A DNA stretch of 16,382 nucleotides. It comes from Eubacterium sp. (lineage in GTDB: Bacteria > Bacillota_A > Clostridia > Lachnospirales > Lachnospiraceae). Below are positions 6,533-14,395 of the stretch, piece by piece (position 1 is the first letter of the stretch; every line of letters starts with the position of its first letter). The notes under the pieces are model-generated. The model made no database searches and was not told the DNA's origin. It was given only the letters and a program-made list of their open reading frames with translations. A program made the position numbers and the translations under genes. Where the stretch lies: NCBI GenBank assembly GCA_017475785.1, contig JAFVEX010000155.1:1-16382 (forward strand). The letters are read 5' to 3'.

Positions 6533-7627
6533 TCATCGTTCTGTGCAGCTGATGCACGGGTCAATTGTGATCACCAGAAGGCCGACATCCGACAGCGTCG
6601 CGCCTTTGAGCATCTCGCAGAGTGCCGGGATATTGGTAAAGGTAGGTGTGCGGATCCGCATGCGGTCCAGGAACTTTCCGCCTGTGGCCTTCGCGTAATA
6701 GACAGCCTCTCCGCGGGACTGTTCGAGCCGCACGAAGCACTCCCCGTTCGGATTTCCTTTGACCGGCACGGACAATGTGCGGTCCTCGGGAAGCTTTGCG
6801 ATTGCCTGCCGGATGAGATCGATCGACTGGAATACCTCGTGCAGACGCACGTCACAGCGCGCGAAGCAGTCGCCGTCTGTCGAGATCACCGGCTCAAAGT
6901 CCAGATATTTGTAGGCCGCGTAGCCGCGTTTTCTGATATCGATGTTGATACCGCTCGCGCGGGCAACCGGTCCGACGGCGCCCAGATCATGTACCTGCTC
7001 CTTCGACAGCACGCCGATGCCTTTCAGGCGGGACTGGACGGTGTAATCCATGAGGAAGGTATGCTCGATCTGCTTCAGTTCTTCTTCGATCTCTCCGACA
7101 TTCTTGAGGATCGCCTTCGTCATGTCGTCATCGATGTCCTTCAGAACACCGCCGATCTTGTTGACACTCGCAATCAGACGGCCGCCGGTAGTCAGCTCCG
7201 CCATGTCGAGAATCTTCTCGCGGATCCGCCACGCCTGATAAAACAGGCTCTCAAAACCGAATCCGTCCGCCAGCAGGCCCAGCCACAGCAGATGGCTGTG
7301 GATACGCGACATCTCGCACCAGATCGTGCGCAGGAACTTTGCGCGGTCCGGAACCTCCACTTCAAAAATACCTTCGAGCGCCTCGCAGTATCCCATTCCG
7401 TGCATGAAGCTGCAGATTCCGCAGATTCGCTCAATGACATACTGCATGTCGTTAAAATCTTTTTTCGCCGCAAGTCCCTCGAGTCCGCGGTGAATGAACC
7501 CGATTGAGGGAATCGCCTCGATTATAATCTCATCCTCGATCACCAGATCCAGATGAATCGGCTCCGGAAGGACGGGATGCTGCGGTCCATATGGAATGAC
7601 GCTTCTTCTGCTCAAATCAACAGCCAT
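6533..7627 (-). CDS. echE: Ech hydrogenase large (NiFe) subunit EchE
   Basis: A 364-residue catalytic large subunit of a group 4 [NiFe] hydrogenase, related to NuoD. Both Ni-binding motifs are present: ERICGIC (66-72; C69 and C72) and DPCISCTER (356-364; C358 and C361). This separates it from complex I NuoD, which lacks these cysteines. It should reduce protons with electrons from ferredoxin, or run in reverse. The protein stops directly after the last motif, so there is no C-terminal peptide for a maturation protease. Start ATG at 7627 abuts the echD stop (TAAATG) and follows AAGGAGGG. Confidence 0.96.
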   Translation of the reverse strand: MAVDLSRRSVIPYGPQHPVLPEPIHLDLVIEDEIIIEAIPSIGFIHRGLEGLAAKKDFNDMQYVIERICGICSFMHGMGYCEALEGIFEVEVPDRAKFLRTIWCEMSRIHSHLLWLGLLADGFGFESLFYQAWRIREKILDMAELTTGGRLIASVNKIGGVLKDIDDDMTKAILKNVGEIEEELKQIEHTFLMDYTVQSRLKGIGVLSKEQVHDLGAVGPVARASGINIDIRKRGYAAYKYLDFEPVISTDGDCFARCDVRLHEVFQSIDLIRQAIAKLPEDRTLSVPVKGNPNGECFVRLEQSRGEAVYYAKATGGKFLDRMRIRTPTFTNIPALCEMLKGATLSDVGLLVITIDPCISCTER

Positions 7628-8008
7628 TTATTCGCCCTCCTTCGGTTTCTTCGGCGCCATCGGAGATTCCACCTCAATGCGGTAGAGCTTATTGTCATAA
7701 TCAAGATTGATCATCTTGATGTTGACGCCGAACAGTTCTTTCATCTCATTTTCATAAAATACCGCCGACGGCAGGATCTCCGTGATGCTCGGGATCTCCG
7801 TCTCCTGATCGGTGACGATCCGCAGCGTCTCAAACTCGTACGTGTCATCATTCGCGAATGAGTAGCTCAGCTCGATGTCCTCTTTGATCAGCGCCGCGCA
7901 CGCCTGCGAGAGTCGGAACCCGCGCTTCTTCATCTCCATCGTCTTAGAGAGGAGCTTTTCCGGCGTGATTTCAAACAACTTGTTTTCAGGGCAAATCACC
8001 TCTGCCAT
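7628..8008 (-). CDS. echD: Ech hydrogenase subunit EchD (NuoC-like)
   Basis: A 126-residue soluble subunit related to complex I NuoC (30 kDa subunit). The best marker is YENEMKELFGV (85-95), which matches the conserved E-(R/N)E-x-x-(D/E)-(M/L)FG region of that family. It probably holds the small and large subunits together. The start is one base after the echC stop, with GGAGG 8 nt before ATG at 8008. Family assignment rests on this short motif and on its position between EchC and EchE, the standard Ech gene order. Confidence 0.88.
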   Translation of the reverse strand: MAEVICPENKLFEITPEKLLSKTMEMKKRGFRLSQACAALIKEDIELSYSFANDDTYEFETLRIVTDQETEIPSITEILPSAVFYENEMKELFGVNIKMINLDYDNKLYRIEVESPMAPKKPKEGE

Positions 8009-8009
8009 G

Positions 8010-8468
8010 TCAACGTCCTCCCTTCTTTTCTTCTTTGACCTTCATGTCATGCTCGTCAGAGCGCTCCTGGAACAGGGCAACCGCCTTTACAATTCCGTCG
8101 ATGATGGCCTGCGGCCTCGCGGCGCATCCCGGCACGTAAATATCAACCGGTATGACAGTATCTGCTCCGCCCAGAATGTTGTAGCACTCCTTGAAAACGC
8201 CGCCGGTGCACGCGCAGACGCCGACCGCCACAACCACCTTCGGGCGCGGCATCTGGTCGTAGATCTGCTTGACGACGTCTTTGTTCTGTGTGTTAATACC
8301 GCCCGTGATCAGAAAAATATCTGCCTGAAGCGGATCGCCTGTATTCATGATGCCAAAGCGCTCTGCGTCGTAAACCGGCGTCAGGCAGGCAAGCACCTCG
8401 ATATCACACCCGTTGCAGCTGGATCCGTCATAATGGAGCAGCCACGGGGATCTTGCAACTTTTCCCAT
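8010..8468 (-). CDS. echC: Ech hydrogenase small subunit EchC (NuoB-like)
   Basis: A 152-residue small subunit that carries the proximal 4Fe-4S cluster next to the NiFe site. The ligands expected for NuoB-like proteins are C18 and C21 (SSCNGCDIE), C85 (GVCACTGG) and C115 (PGCAARPQAI). It lacks the extra C-terminal cluster domain of uptake hydrogenase small subunits, as expected for group 4. It lies 23 bp after echB. The C terminus (EEKKGGR) is charged. Confidence 0.95.
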   Translation of the reverse strand: MGKVARSPWLLHYDGSSCNGCDIEVLACLTPVYDAERFGIMNTGDPLQADIFLITGGINTQNKDVVKQIYDQMPRPKVVVAVGVCACTGGVFKECYNILGGADTVIPVDIYVPGCAARPQAIIDGIVKAVALFQERSDEHDMKVKEEKKGGR

Positions 8469-8491
8469 TTGTATCCTCCTTTATCTCCAGC

Positions 8492-9364
8492 TTAATAAAT
8501 CAACATCAGAATCAGCAAATTGACGCCTGCGGACAGCAGCGTGACCAGCCAGGTGATTTTCAGCATCTGCTCCCAGCGGAAGCGCGCGTTTGTGTTGTCG
8601 ATCAGAATCTCGACAAAGTACACGGCAAGAATCACCAGCACCGCGGCGACGATGCTCAGCGGGTTACTGTTGACAATAAACAGCGCGACGACACCGAGCA
8701 GGAAAATATTTTCATACCACTCGGCAATCTGGAAAAACGCCAGATTGCGCGCGCCCATCTCCGTCGTCAGACCCTTTACCAGCTCCTGATGCATGTGATG
8801 CGAAGTCGCTGTGTCAAACGGTGACTTGCGCATCTTGATCGTCATAATGAAGACGAACGCAAAGAAGAATCCCGGCATATAGAGAATGTGGCTTGTCGGC
8901 GACGCGGCGATCGCGTCGACGTTAAATGTCTTTGCTGACAGATAAAACCCCACGCATGTCAGCAGAACTGCCGGCTCGTACGCCATCATCTGGATCAGCT
9001 CGCGCTGTCCGCCGATCGTGCTGTACGGCGAACTGGTGATCATCGAGGCAAAATACAGAAATGTAGCTGCCGTCGCCAGAATGAAGAAGCACATCAGAAT
9101 ATCACTTCCGCCGAAAAACATCGCGCCCGTGAAAATCATCAGCAACATGTACGTCAGCAGCAGGAACGTCTGCGCGCGGCTGACCGCGATGACCTGCTTG
9201 TTCAGAAGCTTCTGCACGTCATAAAACGGCTGCAGCACAGGCGGGCCGACACGCCCCTGCATACGCGCGGATATCTTGCGGTCGACGCCTTCCAGGAAGC
9301 CGCCCAGGAAAGGTGCGAGAACGATGTAGCAGACGATGAAAATAATTCGCATGGTAACACTCAT
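8492..9364 (-). CDS. echB: Ech hydrogenase membrane subunit EchB (NuoH-like)
   Basis: A membrane protein of about 290 residues with roughly eight hydrophobic segments. It carries NuoH-family landmarks: DRKISARMQGRVGPP near residues 28-42, GGQRELIQMMAYEPA near the middle, and RKSPFDTATSHH. It links the catalytic arm to the ion pump. The start at 9364 is taken because GGAGGTG precedes it and its ATG shares one base with the echA stop (TGATG); a longer open frame back to 9487 lies inside echA and its extra residues do not resemble NuoH. Confidence 0.94.
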   Translation of the reverse strand: MSVTMRIIFIVCYIVLAPFLGGFLEGVDRKISARMQGRVGPPVLQPFYDVQKLLNKQVIAVSRAQTFLLLTYMLLMIFTGAMFFGGSDILMCFFILATAATFLYFASMITSSPYSTIGGQRELIQMMAYEPAVLLTCVGFYLSAKTFNVDAIAASPTSHILYMPGFFFAFVFIMTIKMRKSPFDTATSHHMHQELVKGLTTEMGARNLAFFQIAEWYENIFLLGVVALFIVNSNPLSIVAAVLVILAVYFVEILIDNTNARFRWEQMLKITWLVTLLSAGVNLLILMLIY

Positions 9365-11289
9365 CAGAACACACCTCCCATGATTCTTGCCATCATGATA
9401 ATCAGCACCGCCAGCGTGAACAGCTGGCACGGGAACATCAGCTTCTTCTGGCCGATGAATTTGCTGAAGTAATAGTTGGACATCCACAGCTGCTTCGGAT
9501 TTCCGAAGGAGTCAACGAAGCCGGTGTTGTTGCCGACATTGACGCCGTTCATATAAGCAAGCTTGACGTTTGTCCTCCGGTTCCTGAAGGTCCGGTCCGC
9601 GAGGAACGGCACGAGGAACACCAGAAGAATAATGACAATCAGCGTGTACAGGACAGCAGTCGGAATTACCGCTGCAGTCTGGTTAAACTGCTCGATGAGC
9701 AGCGGTTCCACAAACCGGACAGACAGGATCGGGAACAACAGGCACAGCGCGATCATAAGAACCGCGTGAATCGTCAGTGAGATAGTCTCGTTCTTCTGCG
9801 TAATGTCTTCGATCTTGGAATGAATGACGTTGTGGGTCGGACTGATGATTTTGCCGAGCCACTTCGTCCAGTAGAAGGAAGTCGTCGCGCTGCCGAAGAC
9901 GATAAACACGACGAGCAGGATGTTGCTCGTATCAACAGCGGCGCGCAGAGCAGACCACTTGGAGATCAGCATGCCGAACGGCGCCAGGAACATGCCGACG
10001 ATGCCGATGAACATGAAGATCGCCAGCCGCGGCACGCGGTACAGCAGGCCGTGCATGCTCTCGATCTCGCGGCTGTGCGTCGCGTTCTCGGTCGCGCCGA
10101 TATCCTGGAACAAAAGCGATTTGGAAATCGCGTGGAAAATCATCAGGAACACGCCTGCCCAGATCGTCTCTGGACGGCCGACGCCGGCGCACGCGACCAT
10201 CAGCCCGAGGTTGGAAACCGTCGAGAACGCAAGAACCTTCTTGCCGTCGTGCTGGGCAATGGCCATGACAGAAGCCGCGAAGAATGTAAATCCGCCGATA
10301 AACGCGATCATGTTGCCGGAGCCTTTTCCGCTCATGGCCGGCGCAAGACGGAACAGAATATAAATGCCCGCCTTTACCATCGTCGCGCTGTGCAGCAGCG
10401 CCGAAGACGGTGTCGGGGCGACCATCGCGCCCATCAGCCAGGTGGAAAACGGCATCTGCGCCGCTTTTGTCAACGCCGCAAACGCGATCAGCGCGACCGC
10501 GAAGGCAAGAATGTGGCGTTCATCATTGAATTTTCCGTATTTAATCAGCTCCTGCAGGCTGTCCTGTCCCTTGGAGTAGATATAAATTGTGACGCCCGCC
10601 GACAGCGCGCAGCCGCCCAGCAGGTTCATCCAGAGCGCGCGGAAGGAATTGTTAATTGCCTCAGTCTCGCGCGTATAGCCGATCAGCAGGAACGAGCAGA
10701 CGCTGGTCGTCTCCCAGAAGAAAATCAGCCAGAGCAGGCTGTTGGAGAGCACAAATCCAAACATTGCCCCGAGGAACAGGAACAGTACCATGAAGAAGTA
10801 ATGCCTGCGGTCCTGAAATTCCGTGTGATGCTTATGGTATCCGTCCATATAGCCTACCGCGTATACAACGATCAGGCTGCCGATCAGGCCCACAATAACA
10901 CACATCAGCACAGACAGATAATCTATGCGGATATGGGCGATCTCCTTCAGCTCCGGACCTGCCAGCTCTACATAGGCAATCAGGACTGTCGGGATGATCG
11001 AGAGCAGACAGATCAGATACTTCCGGTAGCGGAAGCAAAGAAATGTTACGACAATCATCAGCAGAAAATCACCCGCCAGTATCAGATGATTGACTGCCTC
11101 TGTCTGTTTGTACAATTCGATTGGCTGACAGCCGCCCGCAACCCACTGCACCACAAGCCAGCCTGTCGCCGCGATAATGATAACCGCGCCTGCATACGCA
11201 ATCACATTTCGCACTTTGTCCGCCCGGATACAGTACATCAGCACCGCAGCCAGCAGCGGAAAGCAGATCAGAAACGGAATTACCTGCAT
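9364..11289 (-). CDS. echA: Ech hydrogenase ion-translocating subunit EchA (NuoL-like)
   Basis: A 641-residue, highly hydrophobic antiporter-like subunit of the NuoL/MrpA superfamily, with about sixteen membrane segments. Conserved regions are seen at FFWETTSVCSFLLIGYTRE, WLMGAMVAPTPSSALLHSAT and FHAISKSLLFQDIGA, which in NuoL-type proteins hold the proton channel residues. It should couple ferredoxin-driven hydrogen evolution to proton or sodium movement across the membrane. AAAGGAG lies before ATG at 11289. It is first in the ech operon, with a promoter-like sequence about 75-100 bp upstream. Confidence 0.95.
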   Translation of the reverse strand: MQVIPFLICFPLLAAVLMYCIRADKVRNVIAYAGAVIIIAATGWLVVQWVAGGCQPIELYKQTEAVNHLILAGDFLLMIVVTFLCFRYRKYLICLLSIIPTVLIAYVELAGPELKEIAHIRIDYLSVLMCVIVGLIGSLIVVYAVGYMDGYHKHHTEFQDRRHYFFMVLFLFLGAMFGFVLSNSLLWLIFFWETTSVCSFLLIGYTRETEAINNSFRALWMNLLGGCALSAGVTIYIYSKGQDSLQELIKYGKFNDERHILAFAVALIAFAALTKAAQMPFSTWLMGAMVAPTPSSALLHSATMVKAGIYILFRLAPAMSGKGSGNMIAFIGGFTFFAASVMAIAQHDGKKVLAFSTVSNLGLMVACAGVGRPETIWAGVFLMIFHAISKSLLFQDIGATENATHSREIESMHGLLYRVPRLAIFMFIGIVGMFLAPFGMLISKWSALRAAVDTSNILLVVFIVFGSATTSFYWTKWLGKIISPTHNVIHSKIEDITQKNETISLTIHAVLMIALCLLFPILSVRFVEPLLIEQFNQTAAVIPTAVLYTLIVIILLVFLVPFLADRTFRNRRTNVKLAYMNGVNVGNNTGFVDSFGNPKQLWMSNYYFSKFIGQKKLMFPCQLFTLAVLIIMMARIMGGVF

Positions 11290-11362
11290 AAGACTTTTCT
11301 CCTTTCAGTTCGTCACAAAGGTCGTGAGGTTTATGATTATTTTATGATTTCATCGGTATTCT

Positions 11363-11392
11363 ATCATATAAAAAAAGAAAATGAAACCTCAA
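11363..11392 (-). promoter_or_regulatory. Probable promoter of the ech-hyp operon
   Basis: On the minus strand, TTGAGG (11387-11392) and TATGAT (11363-11368) are separated by 18 T-rich bases. A second possible -10, TAGAAT, lies a few bases downstream. The sequence between here and echA is AT-rich with no obvious palindromic operator. Confidence 0.5.
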
Positions 11393-11445
11393 TCCGCCAT
11401 TGTATATGATTAAAGCATACCTAAAGTGCTGTCATGCACCTGTCC

Positions 11446-11988
11446 TCAGACGAACCGCAGCAGCTCCTCCGCCGTCTTGCGGCGCGGCGCCTTCGGAGAC
11501 TCATCGGGCCAGCCGACGGGGATCAGTGCGGCAACGCCTTCTGTTTCCGGAATCTGCAGAATTGCGCGGATGGCTTCCTCATCAATCACGCCCAGAATGA
11601 CGCTTCCAAGCCCGGCCTCGTGAGCCGCAAGGCAAAACGCCTCCGCCGCTGCCCCGGCGTCGAAAGACTGCCAGTGCGTACCCTGCGAGGTAGAAAAGCT
11701 TCCGTCTTTTTCATACCCGGACCGCCCGAGCACACTCGTGAGCACGACCAGCACCGGCGCCCCGGAGATGATCTTCGTGTTCCACGCGAAGCCATGCACG
11801 GCTTTTTCCGCGATCTCCTGCTTTACGGCAGGATCGGTCACTGCCGTGTACCGCACGGTCTGAGTGTTCTTCCAGCTGGGCGCCCAGGCCGCCGCCTCTA
11901 CAACTGCCTGCAGCTGCTCTTTTGTCACGGGCTGATCTGTAAATTTACGGACACTGCGCCTTGTCTTGATACATTCGATTGCGTTCAT
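11446..11988 (-). CDS. Nitroreductase family protein
   Basis: A 180-residue FMN-dependent nitroreductase-like protein. The N-terminal RRSVRKFTDQPV (10-21) is the classic FMN-binding start, followed by AAAWAPSWKNTQ and, later, DAGAAAEAFCLAAHEAGLGS and IPVGWPDE. Such proteins act as dimers and reduce nitro groups, quinones or flavins with NAD(P)H; the substrate cannot be told. AAAGGAAC precedes ATG at 11988. It lies between aroD-aroK and the ech promoter on the same strand. No functional link with hydrogenase is visible beyond redox chemistry. Confidence 0.92.
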   Translation of the reverse strand: MNAIECIKTRRSVRKFTDQPVTKEQLQAVVEAAAWAPSWKNTQTVRYTAVTDPAVKQEIAEKAVHGFAWNTKIISGAPVLVVLTSVLGRSGYEKDGSFSTSQGTHWQSFDAGAAAEAFCLAAHEAGLGSVILGVIDEEAIRAILQIPETEGVAALIPVGWPDESPKAPRRKTAEELLRFV

Positions 11989-12055
11989 GTGTGTTCCTTT
12001 CTTGTTTTAGAATTTTTGGTATTTGTGAAACGCGGGGGGTGTCAGGAGGAGGCAC

Positions 12056-13339
12056 CTACGCCAGCAGCTCCTGCGCGCGGAGGGCAATATCTGCGGCAAC
12101 CTCTGCCACTGTGCGGTTGTCGGTTGCGATCACTGCGTCCGCGGCCTCCAGATAGCGTGGAAGACGCTGCTCCATCAGTGCCTGAATATCGTCGACGTTC
12201 ATATGGCCTTCCAGAAGTGGTCTGTGGGTGCTGCTGCCGACGCGGGCCAGCACCGTCTCGGGATTGGCCGTGAGGAGAATGACCACTCCCTGCTCCTTCA
12301 TGAGGCGCACGTTGTTCTCGCGCAGGGCAACCCCGCCGCCGCAGGACACGACGAGCGGACCGCTCTCCGGCAGCTGCTGAAGGAAAGAGGTTTCCAGGTC
12401 GCGGAAATAGGCCTCTCCAAACTGCTCGAAAATATCGGATATCTTCATCTCCTGTTCTCTTTCAATTGCGGCGTCCATCTCGATCAGCTCTGCGCCCGCG
12501 TGCCGGCTGAGCGCGCGTCCTGCCGCGCTCTTTCCCGCTCCCATAAACCCGATCAGGAAAATATGCTCCTTCTTCCGCGTATGCAGCTTCTGCAAAATGT
12601 CCGACAGATCTGATGCGGCCAGCTGGCCGGGCGCGGAAGTCTTGCCGACAGCGCCGAAGGTAACCGCCGAGCCGAATGTCTCGCCTGCCACGCGGCTGAT
12701 CTGGCCGTCGACTCCCATTGCCATCGTGATGACCGGCCTGTCTGCGTATACCCGCGTCATCTCTTCTGTCGCGGCGAGAAGCGTCAGGACATCCTGCTTG
12801 TTGTTCGGCATCACGGCCATCTTCGGAATATCGGCGTCAAGCGCCTGCATTTTCCGAAGTACCGCGATGATATCTCTTGCCGGCGGCGTCCGGTCAAATG
12901 TGTGGCAGGACGCAACAACAATTCCGCCATACGCGTGAACGACATCGATCAGGTTGGCGACAGCGGCCTCGCCCATTGTCACCTCTATGTCAATCAGATC
13001 GGCGAGACCGGTTTTCGCGACTGTCTCGATGAGATCGACATATTCCAGCGTAGAGCACTCACGCTCGCCGCCCTCTCGCATGGTCCGGAAAGTAAACAGA
13101 ACCGGCGTGTTTCCAAGCGCCTTGTGCAGCAGCCGCAGAACCTCTTCGACGCTGTCCGGATCCTGAATATCATTAAAAAAATCGGCGCGCCACTCGACCA
13201 GGTCAAACGGCTCCTCCAGAATCGAAACCGCTGCCGCAAGGATTTCCTCTGAAGTGCGCTCGACAATCGGCACACAAATTTTCGGAATTCCTTCTCCGAT
13301 CCGCACGCCTCTCACTTCTACGATCTTTTGCTTTCTCAA
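12056..13339 (-). CDS. aroDK: 3-dehydroquinate dehydratase / shikimate kinase fusion (AroD-AroK)
   Basis: A two-domain shikimate pathway enzyme. Residue numbers here count from a possible upstream TTG at 13354. Residues 1-255 form a type I dehydroquinase: EWRADF (54-59), FTFR (87-90), catalytic H151 in SCHTFDRTP, Schiff-base K178 in IPKMAVMP, and APGQLA. Residues 262-432 form a shikimate kinase: P-loop GFMGAGKS (269-276), D294, R318, GGG (339-341) and lid HRPLLEG (377-383). The fusion joins the third and fifth pathway steps. No ATG start fits: the best ribosome binding site (GGAGG, 13348-13352) lies 8 nt before TTG at 13339, giving 427 residues. It follows aroE by 66 bp. Confidence 0.93.
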   Translation of the reverse strand: MRKQKIVEVRGVRIGEGIPKICVPIVERTSEEILAAAVSILEEPFDLVEWRADFFNDIQDPDSVEEVLRLLHKALGNTPVLFTFRTMREGGERECSTLEYVDLIETVAKTGLADLIDIEVTMGEAAVANLIDVVHAYGGIVVASCHTFDRTPPARDIIAVLRKMQALDADIPKMAVMPNNKQDVLTLLAATEEMTRVYADRPVITMAMGVDGQISRVAGETFGSAVTFGAVGKTSAPGQLAASDLSDILQKLHTRKKEHIFLIGFMGAGKSAAGRALSRHAGAELIEMDAAIEREQEMKISDIFEQFGEAYFRDLETSFLQQLPESGPLVVSCGGGVALRENNVRLMKEQGVVILLTANPETVLARVGSSTHRPLLEGHMNVDDIQALMEQRLPRYLEAADAVIATDNRTVAEVAADIALRAQELLA

Positions 13340-13347
13340 CCGGTTTT

Positions 13348-13352
13348 CCTCC
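13348..13352 (-). promoter_or_regulatory. Ribosome binding site that sets the aroD-aroK TTG start
   Basis: GGAGG with 8-nt spacing to TTG at 13339. The upstream TTG at 13354 has no such site, and the next in-frame ATG is deep inside the AroD domain. Confidence 0.65.
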
Positions 13353-13405
13353 AAAATCCATGTGAATATACGCCGGAAGCAGGCTTTCCCGCCCGAATCT
13401 CTCCA

Positions 13406-14275
13406 TTATTTAAAAAAGAGCGTTTTTACTTCCTCTGCCGGCATCTCCATTCCCGTAAAGAGCCGGAATGCGGCGACGCCCTGCCACAGCAGCATGCCTG
13501 TGCCGTCTACACACTGGCAGCCTGCCGCTTTCGCGTCCTGAAGCAGCCGCGTCTCCACCGGGTTGTACACCGCGTCGGCGACGACCAGGCCTGCGTGAAA
13601 CGCGCCGGCGTCCTTGATGATGCTCTGGTCATCCGCAGGCTTCATCCCGACGCTGGTTCCGTTAATCAGGATATCCGCTCTGCGGACGCAGGCGGTTACA
13701 GCCTCTGTATCGTTCAGGTCTGTCACATCAGCCGCGCATGAGGGAACCTCTTTGCGGATGGTTTCTGCCGTTTTCTGCGCGCGGGCATAAGACTTCCCTG
13801 CGCGCTGCAGAATGTGCACCCCTGCCGCTCCGGAAAGCGCGCACTGCACCTGCACGGCGGTCGCGGCACCGCCCGCACCCGCGACCACGATCTGTTTCCC
13901 CGCGACGTCCACGCCGTGGTCTGCCAGATTGAGGACGAAGCCCTCTCCGTCTGTCGTATGCCCTGCCAGAACGCCGTCACGGTTTACGATAGTATTTACC
14001 GCCCCGGTCATCTGCGCCGCGGGAGATAATTCATCCAGATACGGGACCACTGCTGTCTTGTGCGGCATTGTCACATTGCAGCCGCAGATTCCCAGTGTCC
14101 GGATCGCCTCAACGGCTTTGGCCGTCTTCTCCGCCGGTACGTCGAGGGCGACATAGACACAGTCCAGTCCCAGCTTCTGAAAACTGTAATTATGCATGGC
14201 CGGCGAAAGGGAGTGCGCCACCGGTGTTCCGATCAGCGCAAAAAGCTTTGTATGTCCTGAAATCTGATATTCCAT
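13406..14275 (-). CDS. aroE: Shikimate dehydrogenase AroE
   Basis: A 289-residue NADPH-dependent shikimate dehydrogenase (fourth pathway step). Numbering from ATG at 14275, the substrate-binding SLSPAMHN (22-29), catalytic K73 in NVTMPHK, GAVNT (91-95), D109 in TTDGEGF, the dinucleotide-binding GAGGAA (133-138), NGTSVGM and the C-terminal GMLLWQG are all present. The upstream in-frame ATG at 14296 would add seven residues, but GGAGGAAGG lies between the two and fits 14275. Together with the downstream AroD-AroK fusion it supplies three consecutive steps from dehydroquinate to shikimate 3-phosphate. Confidence 0.95.
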   Translation of the reverse strand: MEYQISGHTKLFALIGTPVAHSLSPAMHNYSFQKLGLDCVYVALDVPAEKTAKAVEAIRTLGICGCNVTMPHKTAVVPYLDELSPAAQMTGAVNTIVNRDGVLAGHTTDGEGFVLNLADHGVDVAGKQIVVAGAGGAATAVQVQCALSGAAGVHILQRAGKSYARAQKTAETIRKEVPSCAADVTDLNDTEAVTACVRRADILINGTSVGMKPADDQSIIKDAGAFHAGLVVADAVYNPVETRLLQDAKAAGCQCVDGTGMLLWQGVAAFRLFTGMEMPAEEVKTLFFK

Positions 14276-14316
14276 CCTCTTGTCCTTCCTCCGCATCCTG
14301 TAGTTTTAACTTATTA

Positions 14317-14345
14317 AATACAGCCCGCAGGCGTCCGTGAACCAA
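14317..14345 (-). promoter_or_regulatory. Possible promoter for aroE
   Basis: On the minus strand TTGGTT (14340-14345) and TGTATT (14317-14322) are 17 bp apart. The -10 match is weak; an overlapping TATTTA has 19-bp spacing. It lies in the 96-bp gap before aroE. Confidence 0.3.
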
Positions 14346-14365
14346 AACATTCCTGCACGCCCTAT

Positions 14366-14395
14366 AGCGCTCTACAGTGCTCTCCAGCGCTCCGC
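14366..14395. repeat. 10-bp triple repeat across the radical SAM stop codon
   Basis: Three adjoining 10-bp units (14366-14375, 14376-14385, 14386-14395) share the form AG(C/T)GCTC followed by TAC, TCC or CGC. The stop codon (14372-14374) of the radical SAM gene lies in the first unit. Confidence 0.5.

Noticed and set aside
6236..7507. Long plus-strand open frame (423 residues) opposite echF and echE
   Set aside because: It is the mirror of strongly conserved hydrogenase genes and matches no family I recognise.
6002..11289. Respiratory complex I (nuo) or multi-subunit Mrp antiporter
   Set aside because: Only six subunits are present, in Ech order, and the large subunit has both CxxC NiFe-binding motifs that complex I lacks.
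9820..11409. Long plus-strand open frame (529 residues) opposite echA
   Set aside because: It is antisense to a clear NuoL-like gene, has unnatural Arg/His/Gln/Asp-rich composition and no ribosome binding site.
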